From positions 1 through 64,000 of the forward strand of contig NZ_JAAALE010000009.1 of assembly GCF_009905735.1 (NCBI RefSeq): a stretch of DNA of 64,000 bases. The letters run 5' to 3'. Source of the stretch: Porphyrobacter sp. SLTP. GTDB taxonomy: Bacteria > Pseudomonadota > Alphaproteobacteria > Sphingomonadales > Sphingomonadaceae. Made by a program: the position numbers and the translations under genes. This document shows positions 1 to 7,997 of this stretch, piece after piece (the stretch's first letter is position 1; the number at the start of each line of letters is the position of its first letter). The notes under the pieces were generated by a model, which saw only the letters and a list, made by a program, of their open reading frames with translations, was not told the DNA's origin and did not search any database.

Positions 1-53
1 ATGCGCTGGTCGAATTCGGCAATGATGACGGCCTCCAGGTCTTCGGCGGCGGG
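1..53. repeat. Inverted copy of bases 341-393 (fold-back at window edge)
   Basis: Bases 1-52 equal the reverse complement of 342-393 except for one difference (C at 33, where the inner copy reads T on that strand). The switch point lies in a GGC/GCC-rich stretch shared by the proline linker and a glycine run of the barrel gene. The pattern fits an assembly fold-back at a contig end, or a tail-to-tail paralogue whose remainder lies outside the window. Confidence 0.85.
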
Positions 54-769
54 GGGGCTGCGACGGGAGCCGGCGCGGGACGACCACCGAAGTTGTAGGT
101 CAGGCTCGCCAGCACCGAATGCGCCGAGTAATCCGCGCGCAGATCGCGGCCATTGGCGGCCTGCAAATCGAAGTTGTCCGCGACGAAATAACGGTACTTC
201 ACGCCGAGATCGACATTGTCGGTCACCGCAAGGCGCGCGCCAGCCAGCAGCTGCCACGCGAAATCGGTCGCGCTGTCGTCAATCACGGTGCCAACGCCAG
301 CCACGTCGACCGGGAGCTTCATGTTGGCAATACCAACGCCGCCGCCGCCGAAGACCTGGAAGCCGTCATCATTGCCGAATTCGACCAGCGCATTGACCAT
401 GCCGCTGTAGATTTCGAGATCGCGCGAGTTCTGCACGCGTGTGCCCGAAGGAACGGTCAGGCCGCCCGGCAGGATTGCCGAATTCACCACGGTCAGGCCT
501 TCATAGCCGGCGCGCTTGTAGCCGCCTTCTGCTTCGAGCCGGAACGCGCCGAAATCGTAACCGATCACGACATCGCCATCGAGGCCGAGATTGGTGTCGG
601 CAAAGGCCGCGTTGTTGTAGGTATCGTTGCCGGTGTCGATGTCGACATCGACCTGATCGTCGAAGCTGACGCCGCCATTGATGCCGATATAGGCTTGGCC
701 TTCACGTGCGAATGCGGGGGCGGCGACGATCATCGCTGCGCCTGCCATGAGAATTGCAGTCTTTTTCAT
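1..769 (-). CDS. OmpA-family outer-membrane beta-barrel protein, 3' end missing
   Basis: This frame starts at the ATG at 769-767 and stays open to the window edge. The product begins with a clear signal peptide (about residues 1-21, ending APAFA) and continues as an eight-stranded-barrel type protein with alternating aromatic/hydrophobic strands (for example YIGINGG, VVIGYDFG, LGVKYRYF, VLASLTYNFGG). It then enters an Ala/Pro linker (RPAPAPVAAPPPP), which in this family leads to a C-terminal peptidoglycan-binding OmpA domain. That domain is not present. From about base 53 down to 1 the sequence is instead an inverted copy of the gene's own middle, so the real 3' end is unknown and the last 17 or so codons should not be trusted. 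The role is inferred to be outer-membrane structural or cell-wall anchoring. Confidence 0.75.
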   Translation of the reverse strand, partial: MKKTAILMAGAAMIVAAPAFAREGQAYIGINGGVSFDDQVDVDIDTGNDTYNNAAFADTNLGLDGDVVIGYDFGAFRLEAEGGYKRAGYEGLTVVNSAILPGGLTVPSGTRVQNSRDLEIYSGMVNALVEFGNDDGFQVFGGGGVGIANMKLPVDVAGVGTVIDDSATDFAWQLLAGARLAVTDNVDLGVKYRYFVADNFDLQAANGRDLRADYSAHSVLASLTYNFGGRPAPAPVAAPPPPKTWRPSSLPNSTSA

Positions 770-1016
770 TGTTTTAATCTCTCGAAAAGGGGTGCCCGGA
801 GGTAACTGGCGCCGCTCTGTGCCACAGGTGTGACACACGGGTATTGAGAGCGGCGAGTGGGATAGTGTCGCGATGGTCGGAATGTTTCATGACACCGGGA
901 CGAAACGTGTCAGCGATTGGGCGAACCGATTGCCAAGGCCTATAAGCAGAGGCATGAACACAGCCTGTGCCGTTTCTGCGCGGCGAAATTAAATCACAAT
1001 GGGAGAGAGACAGACA

Positions 1017-2624
1017 ATGGCCGGAACCAGGCTCGGGGCAATGCAGGACTGGACCATGCGGGTGACCGCAGTGATCGATCACGCCGCGCGCGAAGCGCCG
1101 GAACGCGAGATTGTCAGCCGTTGGGCCGACGGAAGTGAGACGCGCACGAACTGGGCAGGCATCCGCCGCGATGCGCTGAAGATGGCGCAGGCGTTACAGC
1201 GTTTGGGGCTGAAGCCGGGCGACAAGGTCGCGAGCCTCGCGATGAACCACTCCCGCCACCTGGTCAGCTGGTATGGCGTGGCGGGGATGGGCGGGGTGCT
1301 CCACACCGTGAACCCGCGCCTGTTCGATGATCAGCTCGATTACATCGTCAACCACGCCGAAGACCGGGTGCTGTGCTATGACGCGGCGTTCCAGCCGATC
1401 GTCGATCGGATGCGCGAGCGCTGGACCACAGTCGAGCATTACATTTGCTACGATAGCGGCGCGCATTCCCCCGCCTTTGAAGACTGGATCGCGGCAGAGG
1501 ACGGCGATTTCGAGTGGGTCATGGGGCCGGAAACCGACCCCTGCATGATTTGCTACACCTCCGGCACCACGGGCAATCCCAAGGGCGTGCAATACGAGCA
1601 CCGCTCGACCGTGCTCCACGCCATGAGCGGGCTGCAACCGGCGGCGTTCAATTTCAGCTCGGCCTCGGTGATGCTGCCGGTGGTGCCAATGTTCCACGCA
1701 GCGAGCTGGGGCTTGCCCTATGCGGGCGCGATGGCGGGGATCAAGTTCGTGTTCTCGGCGGTGAACGATCCCGCGGTGCTCCACGATCTGATGCTGCGTG
1801 AAGGCGTGACGGACAGCGCGGGCGTGCCGACCGTATGGCTGGCGCATTTCCAGTATTGCGACCATGAAGGCCTTGATCTGCCGCCCCTGAAAGCCGCCAC
1901 CATCGGCGGCTCGGCCGCGCCGAAGTTCATGATCGAGCGCTTGCTGAAGAATGGCACCCGTGTGCAACACGCCTGGGGCATGACCGAAACCAGCCCCATC
2001 GGGACAGTGGGTGGGCCGACCTGGGACTGGGACAGCCTCACGCTGGAACAGAAGGTCGAGAAAACCGCCATGCAGGGCCGCCCGATCTTCGGTGTCCAGC
2101 TGCGCACCGTCGATCTTTCCGACATGGCGACTGAGCTGCCGCGCGACGGCAAAACCTCCGGCGCGCTCCAGATCCGCGGGCCGTGGGTGATCAAACGCTA
2201 CTTCAAGGCCGAGAAGGACGCGGTCGGCAATGACGGGTGGTTCGACACCGGCGATGTCGGCATCCTCCACCCCGACGGCACGCTGCAACTGACCGACCGC
2301 ACCAAGGACGTGATCAAGTCGGGCGGCGAGTGGATCAGCTCGGTCGAGCTTGAGAACGCGGCGTGCGGGCACCCGGCGGTGGCGGAAGCCGCCTGCATTG
2401 GCATCTACCACCCCAAGTGGGACGAGCGCCCGGTGCTGTTCGTGGTCAAGAAGGCGGGCGCGGAGGTCTCGGGCGATGACATCATCGAACACCTGAAGCC
2501 GCTGATCGCCAAGTGGTGGCTGCCCGATGCGGTCGAATTCGTCGACGACATCCCGCACACCGCAACCGGCAAGATCAGCAAGAAGGACCTGCGTGACCGC
2601 TTTGCGGATTACACGCTTGGCTGA
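1017..2624 (+). CDS. Fatty-acyl-CoA synthetase (AMP-forming acyl-CoA ligase)
   Basis: The product is a 535-residue ANL-superfamily adenylating enzyme that would activate a fatty acid with ATP and load it onto CoA for beta-oxidation or lipid use. The P-loop-like motif [11 protein letters not shown] is at residues 180-190, the GMTE motif at 321-324, the WFDTGD hinge motif at 408-413, and the catalytic lysine in TGK at about 519. Length is normal for medium/long-chain acyl-CoA ligases. I chose the ATG at 1017 because GGGAGAGAG at 1001-1009 is well spaced before it; the in-frame ATG at 999 has no such site. It heads a tight operon with the acetyltransferase and DUF1330 genes. Chain-length preference cannot be read from the sequence. 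Confidence 0.85.
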   Translation: MAGTRLGAMQDWTMRVTAVIDHAAREAPEREIVSRWADGSETRTNWAGIRRDALKMAQALQRLGLKPGDKVASLAMNHSRHLVSWYGVAGMGGVLHTVNPRLFDDQLDYIVNHAEDRVLCYDAAFQPIVDRMRERWTTVEHYICYDSGAHSPAFEDWIAAEDGDFEWVMGPETDPCMICYTSGTTGNPKGVQYEHRSTVLHAMSGLQPAAFNFSSASVMLPVVPMFHAASWGLPYAGAMAGIKFVFSAVNDPAVLHDLMLREGVTDSAGVPTVWLAHFQYCDHEGLDLPPLKAATIGGSAAPKFMIERLLKNGTRVQHAWGMTETSPIGTVGGPTWDWDSLTLEQKVEKTAMQGRPIFGVQLRTVDLSDMATELPRDGKTSGALQIRGPWVIKRYFKAEKDAVGNDGWFDTGDVGILHPDGTLQLTDRTKDVIKSGGEWISSVELENAACGHPAVAEAACIGIYHPKWDERPVLFVVKKAGAEVSGDDIIEHLKPLIAKWWLPDAVEFVDDIPHTATGKISKKDLRDRFADYTLG

Positions 2625-3135
2625 CCTGACCATCCGGCCTGCGCGCGCGAGCGATGCGCAGGCCGTTTGCGACATTTACGCGTTTCACGTCGCGCACAGC
2701 ACGGCGACCTTCGACACGGTTGCCCCCGATGCAGCGGCGTGGGCGGAGAAGATCGCGGCCGTCTCCGCGCGCGGCTGGCCGTTTCTTGTCGCCGAGCGGG
2801 ACGGTGCGGTGCTTGGCTATTGCTACGCCACACAGTTCCGCGACCGCGCCGCCTATGCGCGGACCTGCGAGGACAGCATCTATGTTGCCGACACGGCGCG
2901 CGGGGGCGGGGTGGGCTCGGCCTTGCTCGCTGCCCTGGTCGAAGCCGCGCGGGCGAGCGGCTTCGAGCAGATGATCGCGGTGATCGGCGGGGGCGAACCG
3001 GCCTCGATCGCGCTCCACACCAAGTGCGGCTTTGTCCACGCGGGCCGGATGCGCAATGTCGGCTTCAAGTTCGGACGCAGGCTCGATACGGTCTATATGC
3101 AATGTGATCTGACGCTGGAGGGACATGAGCGATGA
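2617..3135 (+). CDS. GNAT N-acetyltransferase, phosphinothricin/methionine-sulfone type
   Basis: This is a GNAT-fold acetyltransferase of about 172 residues. The acetyl-CoA pyrophosphate-binding signature RGGGVG lies at about residues 95-100, and the C-terminal region (SIALHTKCGFVHAGRM) is typical of the PAT/MnaT subfamily, which acetylates amino-group substrates such as glutamate analogues. The start is uncertain: no ATG suits the family length, and I use the TTG at 2617, which overlaps the end of the acyl-CoA ligase; the TTG at 2602 is an alternative. It is translationally coupled to its neighbours. The substrate is not known. Confidence 0.75.
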   Translation: MADLTIRPARASDAQAVCDIYAFHVAHSTATFDTVAPDAAAWAEKIAAVSARGWPFLVAERDGAVLGYCYATQFRDRAAYARTCEDSIYVADTARGGGVGSALLAALVEAARASGFEQMIAVIGGGEPASIALHTKCGFVHAGRMRNVGFKFGRRLDTVYMQCDLTLEGHER

Positions 3136-3569
3136 CCTGCGAAACCTATATCGACCCCTCGCCGGTGAACTTTCAGGCCTTCAAGGACCTGCCCCGCGAT
3201 ACGCCGATCAATATGCTGAACCTATTGCTTTATCGGGATTTGGCCGAATATCCCGAGGGCCACGAACACGCGGGCAAGGGCTGGAGCGGCAAGCGCGCCT
3301 ATGAGGAATACGGCAAAACCAGCGGCCCGATCTTCCAGCGCGTCGGCGGCAGCATCCTGTGGCGCGGGAGCTTCCAATCGGTCGTGACGGGGCCGGAGGG
3401 CGAGCGCTGGCACGATGGCTTTATCGCCCAATACCCCAATGCGGGTGCGTTCTTCGCGATGTTGAAGGACCCGGAGTATCAGCAGGCCGTGGTCAACCGC
3501 ACCGCGGCGCTGGTGGATAGCCGCTTGGTGCGCTTTGCGCCGGGTGAGGCCGGGGCGGCGTTCGGGTGA
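3132..3569 (+). CDS. DUF1330-family protein
   Basis: The product is a 145-residue soluble protein of the dimeric alpha+beta-barrel type. The motif PINMLNLLLYRD at about residues 25-36 and the later FIAQYPNAGAFFAMLKDPEYQ segment match the DUF1330 family, whose biochemical role is unsettled. The start ATG overlaps the stop of the preceding acetyltransferase (ATGA at 3132-3135), so the two are probably translated together. The stop lies one base from the stop of the convergent radical SAM gene. Confidence 0.75.
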   Translation: MTCETYIDPSPVNFQAFKDLPRDTPINMLNLLLYRDLAEYPEGHEHAGKGWSGKRAYEEYGKTSGPIFQRVGGSILWRGSFQSVVTGPEGERWHDGFIAQYPNAGAFFAMLKDPEYQQAVVNRTAALVDSRLVRFAPGEAGAAFG

Positions 3570-3570
3570 G

Positions 3571-4656
3571 CTAGAGCAACCGCAACTGCCCACCCACCTC
3601 CGGCGCGCGGAACCGTGAGCAATCCAGCTCAAACCGCGCTTTACCGATCCCCGCCCGCTTGCATGCGACCTTGAACCGCGCACGGATCAGGTCGGCCCAG
3701 ACGCCTTGCGGGTTGAAGCGGCTGTGGAAGTTGGGGTCATTGTCGCGCCCGCCGCGCATTTCGCGCACGATGCTCATCACCTTGCCTGCGCGTTCAGGGT
3801 AGTGGACCGCGAGCCATTCGCGGAACAGGGGCGCGACTTCGTGGGGGAGGCGCAGGGGGATCCAGTTGACGCTCCGCACCCCTCGCCGGGCGACTTCGGC
3901 GATGGTGGCTTCGATGAATTCGTCAGTGATTGCCGGGATGATCGGCGAGATCGAGCAATGCACTGGCACGCCAAGTTCCACCAGCCGCCCCAATGCCGCG
4001 AGTCGCTTGGCAGGCGCAGCACAGCGTGGTTCGAGCTTGGCGGACAGGATGGGGTCAAGGCTCGTCACCGAGATCGACACGGCCACCAGCTTCTCGCGCG
4101 CCAGCGCGGCCAGCAAGTCGGCATCGTCCAGCACGCGGTCTGACTTGGTGGTGATGGTGACGGGGTGGCGGGCTTCCAGACACACCTCCAGCACTTGGCG
4201 CGTGATGCGGTAATCGCGCTCGATCGGCTGATAGGGATCGGTGTTGGTGCCCATCGCGATCGGCTTGGGGCGGTAGCCGCGCTTCGCCAGCGTCGCTTTG
4301 AGCAATTCGGCCGCGTTGGGCTTGGCAAACAGCCGCGTCTCGAAATCGAGGCCGGGGGAGAGATCGTGGTAGGCGTGAGTGGGGCGGGCGAAGCAATAGA
4401 CGCAGCCATGCTCGCACCCGCGATAGGCGTTGATCGAGCGGTCAAACGGTACATCGGGCGATTGGTTGAAGGTGAGGATCGACTTGGGCCGCTCCTCGAT
4501 CACCGTGGTGCGGAGCTTGACCGGCGGGCCGTCGAGCGATTGCACATGGTCGCGCCAGTCCCCATCGACCTCGCGCTCCGCCAGCCCGAACCGGGTAGGG
4601 ACCGCCCCCGATTGTGCACCGCGACCTTTGACCGGAGAATGTTTCACGTGGAACAT
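3571..4656 (-). CDS. PA0069-family radical SAM protein (SplB-like)
   Basis: The product is a 361-residue radical SAM enzyme. The cluster-binding motif CxxxCxxC is at Cys81, Cys85 and Cys88 (CEHGCVYC), followed by a TIM-barrel-like region and the ending typical of the PA0069 group, which resembles spore photoproduct lyase; the substrate is unknown. The N-terminus reads MFHVKHSPVKGRGA. The KGRGA element near the start is normal for the family, and MFHVKH is encoded by the palindromic parS-like site at 4640-4655, so start codon and ParB site coincide. It is convergent with the DUF1330 gene. Confidence 0.85.
   Translation of the reverse strand: MFHVKHSPVKGRGAQSGAVPTRFGLAEREVDGDWRDHVQSLDGPPVKLRTTVIEERPKSILTFNQSPDVPFDRSINAYRGCEHGCVYCFARPTHAYHDLSPGLDFETRLFAKPNAAELLKATLAKRGYRPKPIAMGTNTDPYQPIERDYRITRQVLEVCLEARHPVTITTKSDRVLDDADLLAALAREKLVAVSISVTSLDPILSAKLEPRCAAPAKRLAALGRLVELGVPVHCSISPIIPAITDEFIEATIAEVARRGVRSVNWIPLRLPHEVAPLFREWLAVHYPERAGKVMSIVREMRGGRDNDPNFHSRFNPQGVWADLIRARFKVACKRAGIGKARFELDCSRFRAPEVGGQLRLL
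4640..4655. promoter_or_regulatory. Candidate parS (ParB-binding) site
   Basis: The 16-mer TGTTTCACGTGGAACA differs by one base from the well-known bacterial consensus TGTTTCACGTGAAACA. ParB-family proteins load onto such sites to organise the origin region of the chromosome. It spans the first codons of the radical SAM gene on the minus strand. No parA or parB is in the window. Confidence 0.7.
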
Positions 4657-4764
4657 TTACGGAACAAAGGTGCGTTTGCCAAGACCTGCTACAATCGCAA
4701 CGCGACGCCTCTACCTGCGAACCGCTTGGCAACTGCCCCGGTACGAAGTGACAACCACTGGCCG

Positions 4765-5295
4765 TCAGACTTCCTTCAACCGCGGCATCAGCTCGACAAA
4801 ATTGCAGGGCCGATTGCGGCTGTCGAGTTGCTCTGCGAGAATCCCGTCCCAGCCGTCTTTCACCGCGCCGTTCGATCCGGGCAGGGCAAAGATATAGGTG
4901 CCGCGCGCCACCACCGCGCAGGCGCGGGACTGGACGGTGCTGGTGCCGATGGACTGGAAGCTGAGCCAGCGGAACAGTTCGCCAAAGCCGGGAATGTCGC
5001 GGGCACCTGCAATCAGTGACAGGGCTTCGGGAGTGACATCGCGGCCCGTCAGACCCGTGCCGCCCGTGCTGACCACAGCGTCGATGGCAGGATCGTCGAT
5101 CCAGGCATCGAACTGGGCAGCGAGCAGCTTCGCATCATCCTTCACGATCATTCGGGCGGCGAGATTGTGCCCCGCGTCCGTGACCCGCGCCGCCAGAATA
5201 TCGCCCGAGGTGTCGGTTTCCGGCGTGCGGGTGTCCGATACGGTCAGGACGGCAATGTTGATCGGCTTGAAAACCCGGCTCTCGTCAATCGCCAC
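4765..5295 (-). CDS. moaB: Molybdenum cofactor biosynthesis protein B
   Basis: The product is a 176-residue MoaB/MogA-fold protein acting in the cytoplasm in molybdopterin handling (adenylylation-type step). The conserved STGGTGLTGRDVTPE segment at residues 76-90 is the molybdopterin-binding signature, and the downstream ALPGSNGAVKDGW region is also diagnostic. Length is normal. It lies 12 bases after the lytic transglycosylase gene on the same strand, so the two may share a transcript. MoaB is favoured over MogA by overall length and N-terminus, but the two are close relatives. Confidence 0.88.
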   Translation of the reverse strand: MAIDESRVFKPINIAVLTVSDTRTPETDTSGDILAARVTDAGHNLAARMIVKDDAKLLAAQFDAWIDDPAIDAVVSTGGTGLTGRDVTPEALSLIAGARDIPGFGELFRWLSFQSIGTSTVQSRACAVVARGTYIFALPGSNGAVKDGWDGILAEQLDSRNRPCNFVELMPRLKEV

Positions 5296-5307
5296 CTGCT
5301 GCGCTCC

Positions 5308-7065
5308 TCACGGCTCCAATCGGGCAGAGCGGGTCGTAGCAGCGCGCGGAAACTCAGGCCAGCGCCCTTGCGCCAGCGCCCGGCGGCTGGGCGATTGCAC
5401 GCCTGCGGCACGCTCATACATCCAGTAATTGCGCATCACGATCGCGACATAGCCGCGCGTTTCCCAATAGGGGATCGACTCCATCCAGAGCAGCGGATCG
5501 CCCTGATCGTTGATCTCGTAATTCCAGCGGCCGACCGGGGTGAGGCCGGCGTTATAGGCCGCCATGATCTTGGGCAGCACGCCGCCGGTCGCCGGGTGAT
5601 CGCGCAGCATCGCAAGGTGGCGCTGGCCATAGGCGAGATTGACCTGCGGGTCGTTCAGATCCTCGTAGCTCGCGCCGAGGCTGAGGCGGCCCGAATGATC
5701 GCGCGCCGTGCCGGGCATGATCTGCATCAGCCCGCGCGCATTGGCAGGGCTGACGGCGGAGGCGCGGAAGTTCGATTCCTGCAAGGCATGGGCAAAGGCC
5801 AGAGCCGGATCGACCTGCCACCCGCCGACCGGTTGCCAATGGGCAACGGGAAAGCGCAGGCTCGGATCGCTGCTGGTGCCGTAAGGCGCATTGTGCGCCA
5901 TGAACAGCTGGGTGGAGGGCAGGCCCATCTCGCGTGCCAGCCGGGCGAGCGCGCTGTACTGATAGGCCGGACCGATCCGGGCTTCGTGGCGCAGCACTTC
6001 GTCTGCCAGACTGGGCCGCCCGATCTCCGCGAGCGCTGCGGCCACGCGGACATTGGACCGCTGGGCGAGCTGCGCCCAATCGTCACGACTGAACGGCGGC
6101 GGCGGCGCATTCGCAGGCAGTTCGACCCCGAGCTGATCGGCGGCGAGCATCCCGTACAGCGTCTCATTCATCTGGGCTGCGGCAGACAGATGCTGCTGCG
6201 CCTGCTCAGGCTCCCGGCACCGCACCAGCGCGCGGTGGGCCCAATAATGCCCGGCGGCGGCCAGCTCGACATTGGAAGCACTGCCCGCCACCCGTGAAAA
6301 CGCGTCCCCGGCGAGCGAGCAATAGCCCAGCCGCCACGACGACAGCCCTTCGACCCACGCGCCTTCCGCAACCCACTCGCCTGAGCCTTCGGCCACGGTG
6401 CGTGCAAGCTCGAGAGCAGCGTTGTCGTTATTTTCGATATAGTGGCTCCACGCCACGCGCTGACGCCACTCGGCGCGCGCATCGCTGGAGAGCATTGGAT
6501 CGATTTCGGCAAGCAGGCGCTGCGCTTCGCCCGGATTATCGGCCTTGATCGCTTCGAGGATCAGGCTTGCGGTGGCGCTCGGCATGGTGCCGTCGTTCAC
6601 GGAGCGCGGCAGGATCCGCTTGGGCGCATAGGGCTGGCGCGCAAAGCCCTGTTCGCTCGGCAGGGGCGGCAGGTAGGTGACCCCGCGCTTGGCCCCCATC
6701 TTCGCGAGCTGCTCAGCCTGCGGGAGATCGGTGCCAGCGGCAAACCAGCTCGCGATCTGCTCGGCCGAAACCTTGGGGCTTTTGGCGTGGGTGTAGAATT
6801 CGGCGCGCGCGGCCTGAGTCAGGAGACCTTCGGGCCGTTGGGCCAGCAGGTTTTCGACCACGTCCCACTGTTCGGCGTCGATCGCGGCGAAGACCTGACG
6901 GTAGGCATTGCGCTCCTCAGGGGTCAGCACCGGCGCAATCGCCGTCTCGGCCGGGGTCGCGCCGTTCCAGCGTGCGACCAGATCGCCCGATTGCGCGGCC
7001 AGCGGCGCAGGCAGGGCCGCGGCAGCCAGCATCGTCGCTGTCAGTACGCGCAGGCGAAGTTTCAT
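5308..7065 (-). CDS. Soluble lytic murein transglycosylase (Slt-like)
   Basis: This 585-residue exported protein cleaves peptidoglycan glycan strands to 1,6-anhydro ends in the periplasm. An N-terminal signal peptide (roughly residues 1-25, ending PAPLAAQ) precedes a long helical-repeat U-domain region, then a C-terminal lysozyme-like SLT domain. The catalytic glutamate is Glu430 in LQESNF, followed by GLMQIMPGTA and AYNAG, the standard SLT motifs. I place the start at the ATG at 7065, which overlaps the stop of the upstream gene (ATGA); upstream in-frame ATGs would add residues before the signal peptide. Confidence 0.88.
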   Translation of the reverse strand: MKLRLRVLTATMLAAAALPAPLAAQSGDLVARWNGATPAETAIAPVLTPEERNAYRQVFAAIDAEQWDVVENLLAQRPEGLLTQAARAEFYTHAKSPKVSAEQIASWFAAGTDLPQAEQLAKMGAKRGVTYLPPLPSEQGFARQPYAPKRILPRSVNDGTMPSATASLILEAIKADNPGEAQRLLAEIDPMLSSDARAEWRQRVAWSHYIENNDNAALELARTVAEGSGEWVAEGAWVEGLSSWRLGYCSLAGDAFSRVAGSASNVELAAAGHYWAHRALVRCREPEQAQQHLSAAAQMNETLYGMLAADQLGVELPANAPPPPFSRDDWAQLAQRSNVRVAAALAEIGRPSLADEVLRHEARIGPAYQYSALARLAREMGLPSTQLFMAHNAPYGTSSDPSLRFPVAHWQPVGGWQVDPALAFAHALQESNFRASAVSPANARGLMQIMPGTARDHSGRLSLGASYEDLNDPQVNLAYGQRHLAMLRDHPATGGVLPKIMAAYNAGLTPVGRWNYEINDQGDPLLWMESIPYWETRGYVAIVMRNYWMYERAAGVQSPSRRALAQGRWPEFPRAATTRSARLEP

Positions 7066-7871
7066 TGTGGGGGCGACCATTGCGTCCATCTCCGCCAGAA
7101 CCGGGCTTTAAGCCGGGGCATGTCCATCAGGGAATCGAGCGTTTCGCTCACGATTACCGGGACCTTGCCGCCGGCATGGTTGATTTCGCGTAAAGGATGT
7201 TCCGCCTCATTCGCGCCAAGCATCGGCGCGAGGCCGGTGCCGAAGGCGATCAGCCGCGCCGGGCGTACCAGACTGATATGATGGCGTGTCACCGCGTCCA
7301 TCCCGCCCGCTGCCAGCATGGCCAGATCGGCCATCGGCGTGTGACAGGGCAGGGCGGCGGCGATATAGGCCGCGCTTTCATCCAGCCCCATCGCGGCCAG
7401 AATATTGGCGAGCAGGCGTCCTTGCCGCCCGGACAGCAGGCGGTCCCGGTCGGCCTCTTCGGGCTGCGGCACCAGCACCATGAGGGCTGCATTCGCTGCG
7501 CCGCGCGGCGCAATCCGGGGAAAAGCGCGCGCGGTGTCGATGCCGTGTGCCGTCATCCACCAGTCGCGGAAAGCAGCCAGATCCTGCGGGGGCGATTCGC
7601 CCAGGAGATCGCGGCGCAGCGTAGCGGGCGGCGATGGTGGCGCAGCGGGCAAGGCGCGGGCGGCGACAGATTCGCTGGCTGGGCCCGATACCTGAGCGGA
7701 ACCGCCGCGCGCTGATCCGGCTTTGTTGGCATCTGCGGCAGGCTTGGCCAAGGGCGCGTCGGCCAACCACGCCGTAGCGTCATCCGCATAGTCGCAATCG
7801 ACCCCCGCCGCGTGCCACCAGGCAAGCGCCGCTTCGAATTCGCGCGCTATTGTAAGGTCGGGCCGGCTCAT
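7062..7871 (-). CDS. Degenerate uracil-DNA-glycosylase-like protein
   Basis: The product is 269 residues. After a variable Ala/Pro-rich stretch (about residues 40-90), it carries a region resembling family-4/5 uracil-DNA glycosylases: a beta strand LMVLVPQPEEAD where functional enzymes have GEAPG-type water-activating residues, then GRQGRLLANILAAMGL, which matches the Fe-S UDG helix, and YIAAALPCHTP. The canonical C-terminal catalytic His motif is not obvious. I therefore read it as a UDG-superfamily member of doubtful activity, which is inference. It starts the minus-strand group with the transglycosylase and moaB. Confidence 0.6.
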   Translation of the reverse strand: MSRPDLTIAREFEAALAWWHAAGVDCDYADDATAWLADAPLAKPAADANKAGSARGGSAQVSGPASESVAARALPAAPPSPPATLRRDLLGESPPQDLAAFRDWWMTAHGIDTARAFPRIAPRGAANAALMVLVPQPEEADRDRLLSGRQGRLLANILAAMGLDESAAYIAAALPCHTPMADLAMLAAGGMDAVTRHHISLVRPARLIAFGTGLAPMLGANEAEHPLREINHAGGKVPVIVSETLDSLMDMPRLKARFWRRWTQWSPPQ

Positions 7872-7997
7872 TGCGGGGTCATGCTATCCATCGCGGGTCT
7901 TGACTGTCCCCGAGGGTGTTAGCAAGTGGACAATCAAGCCATATCGCCAGACTGTGCGGCCTGCGCGCCCAATACCAACAAGGATCAGGAAAGCCCC

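Noticed and set aside
119-805. A 228-codon plus-strand frame opposite the barrel gene
   Set aside because: The minus strand has a signal peptide and barrel strands, whereas the plus frame is compositionally shadow-like.
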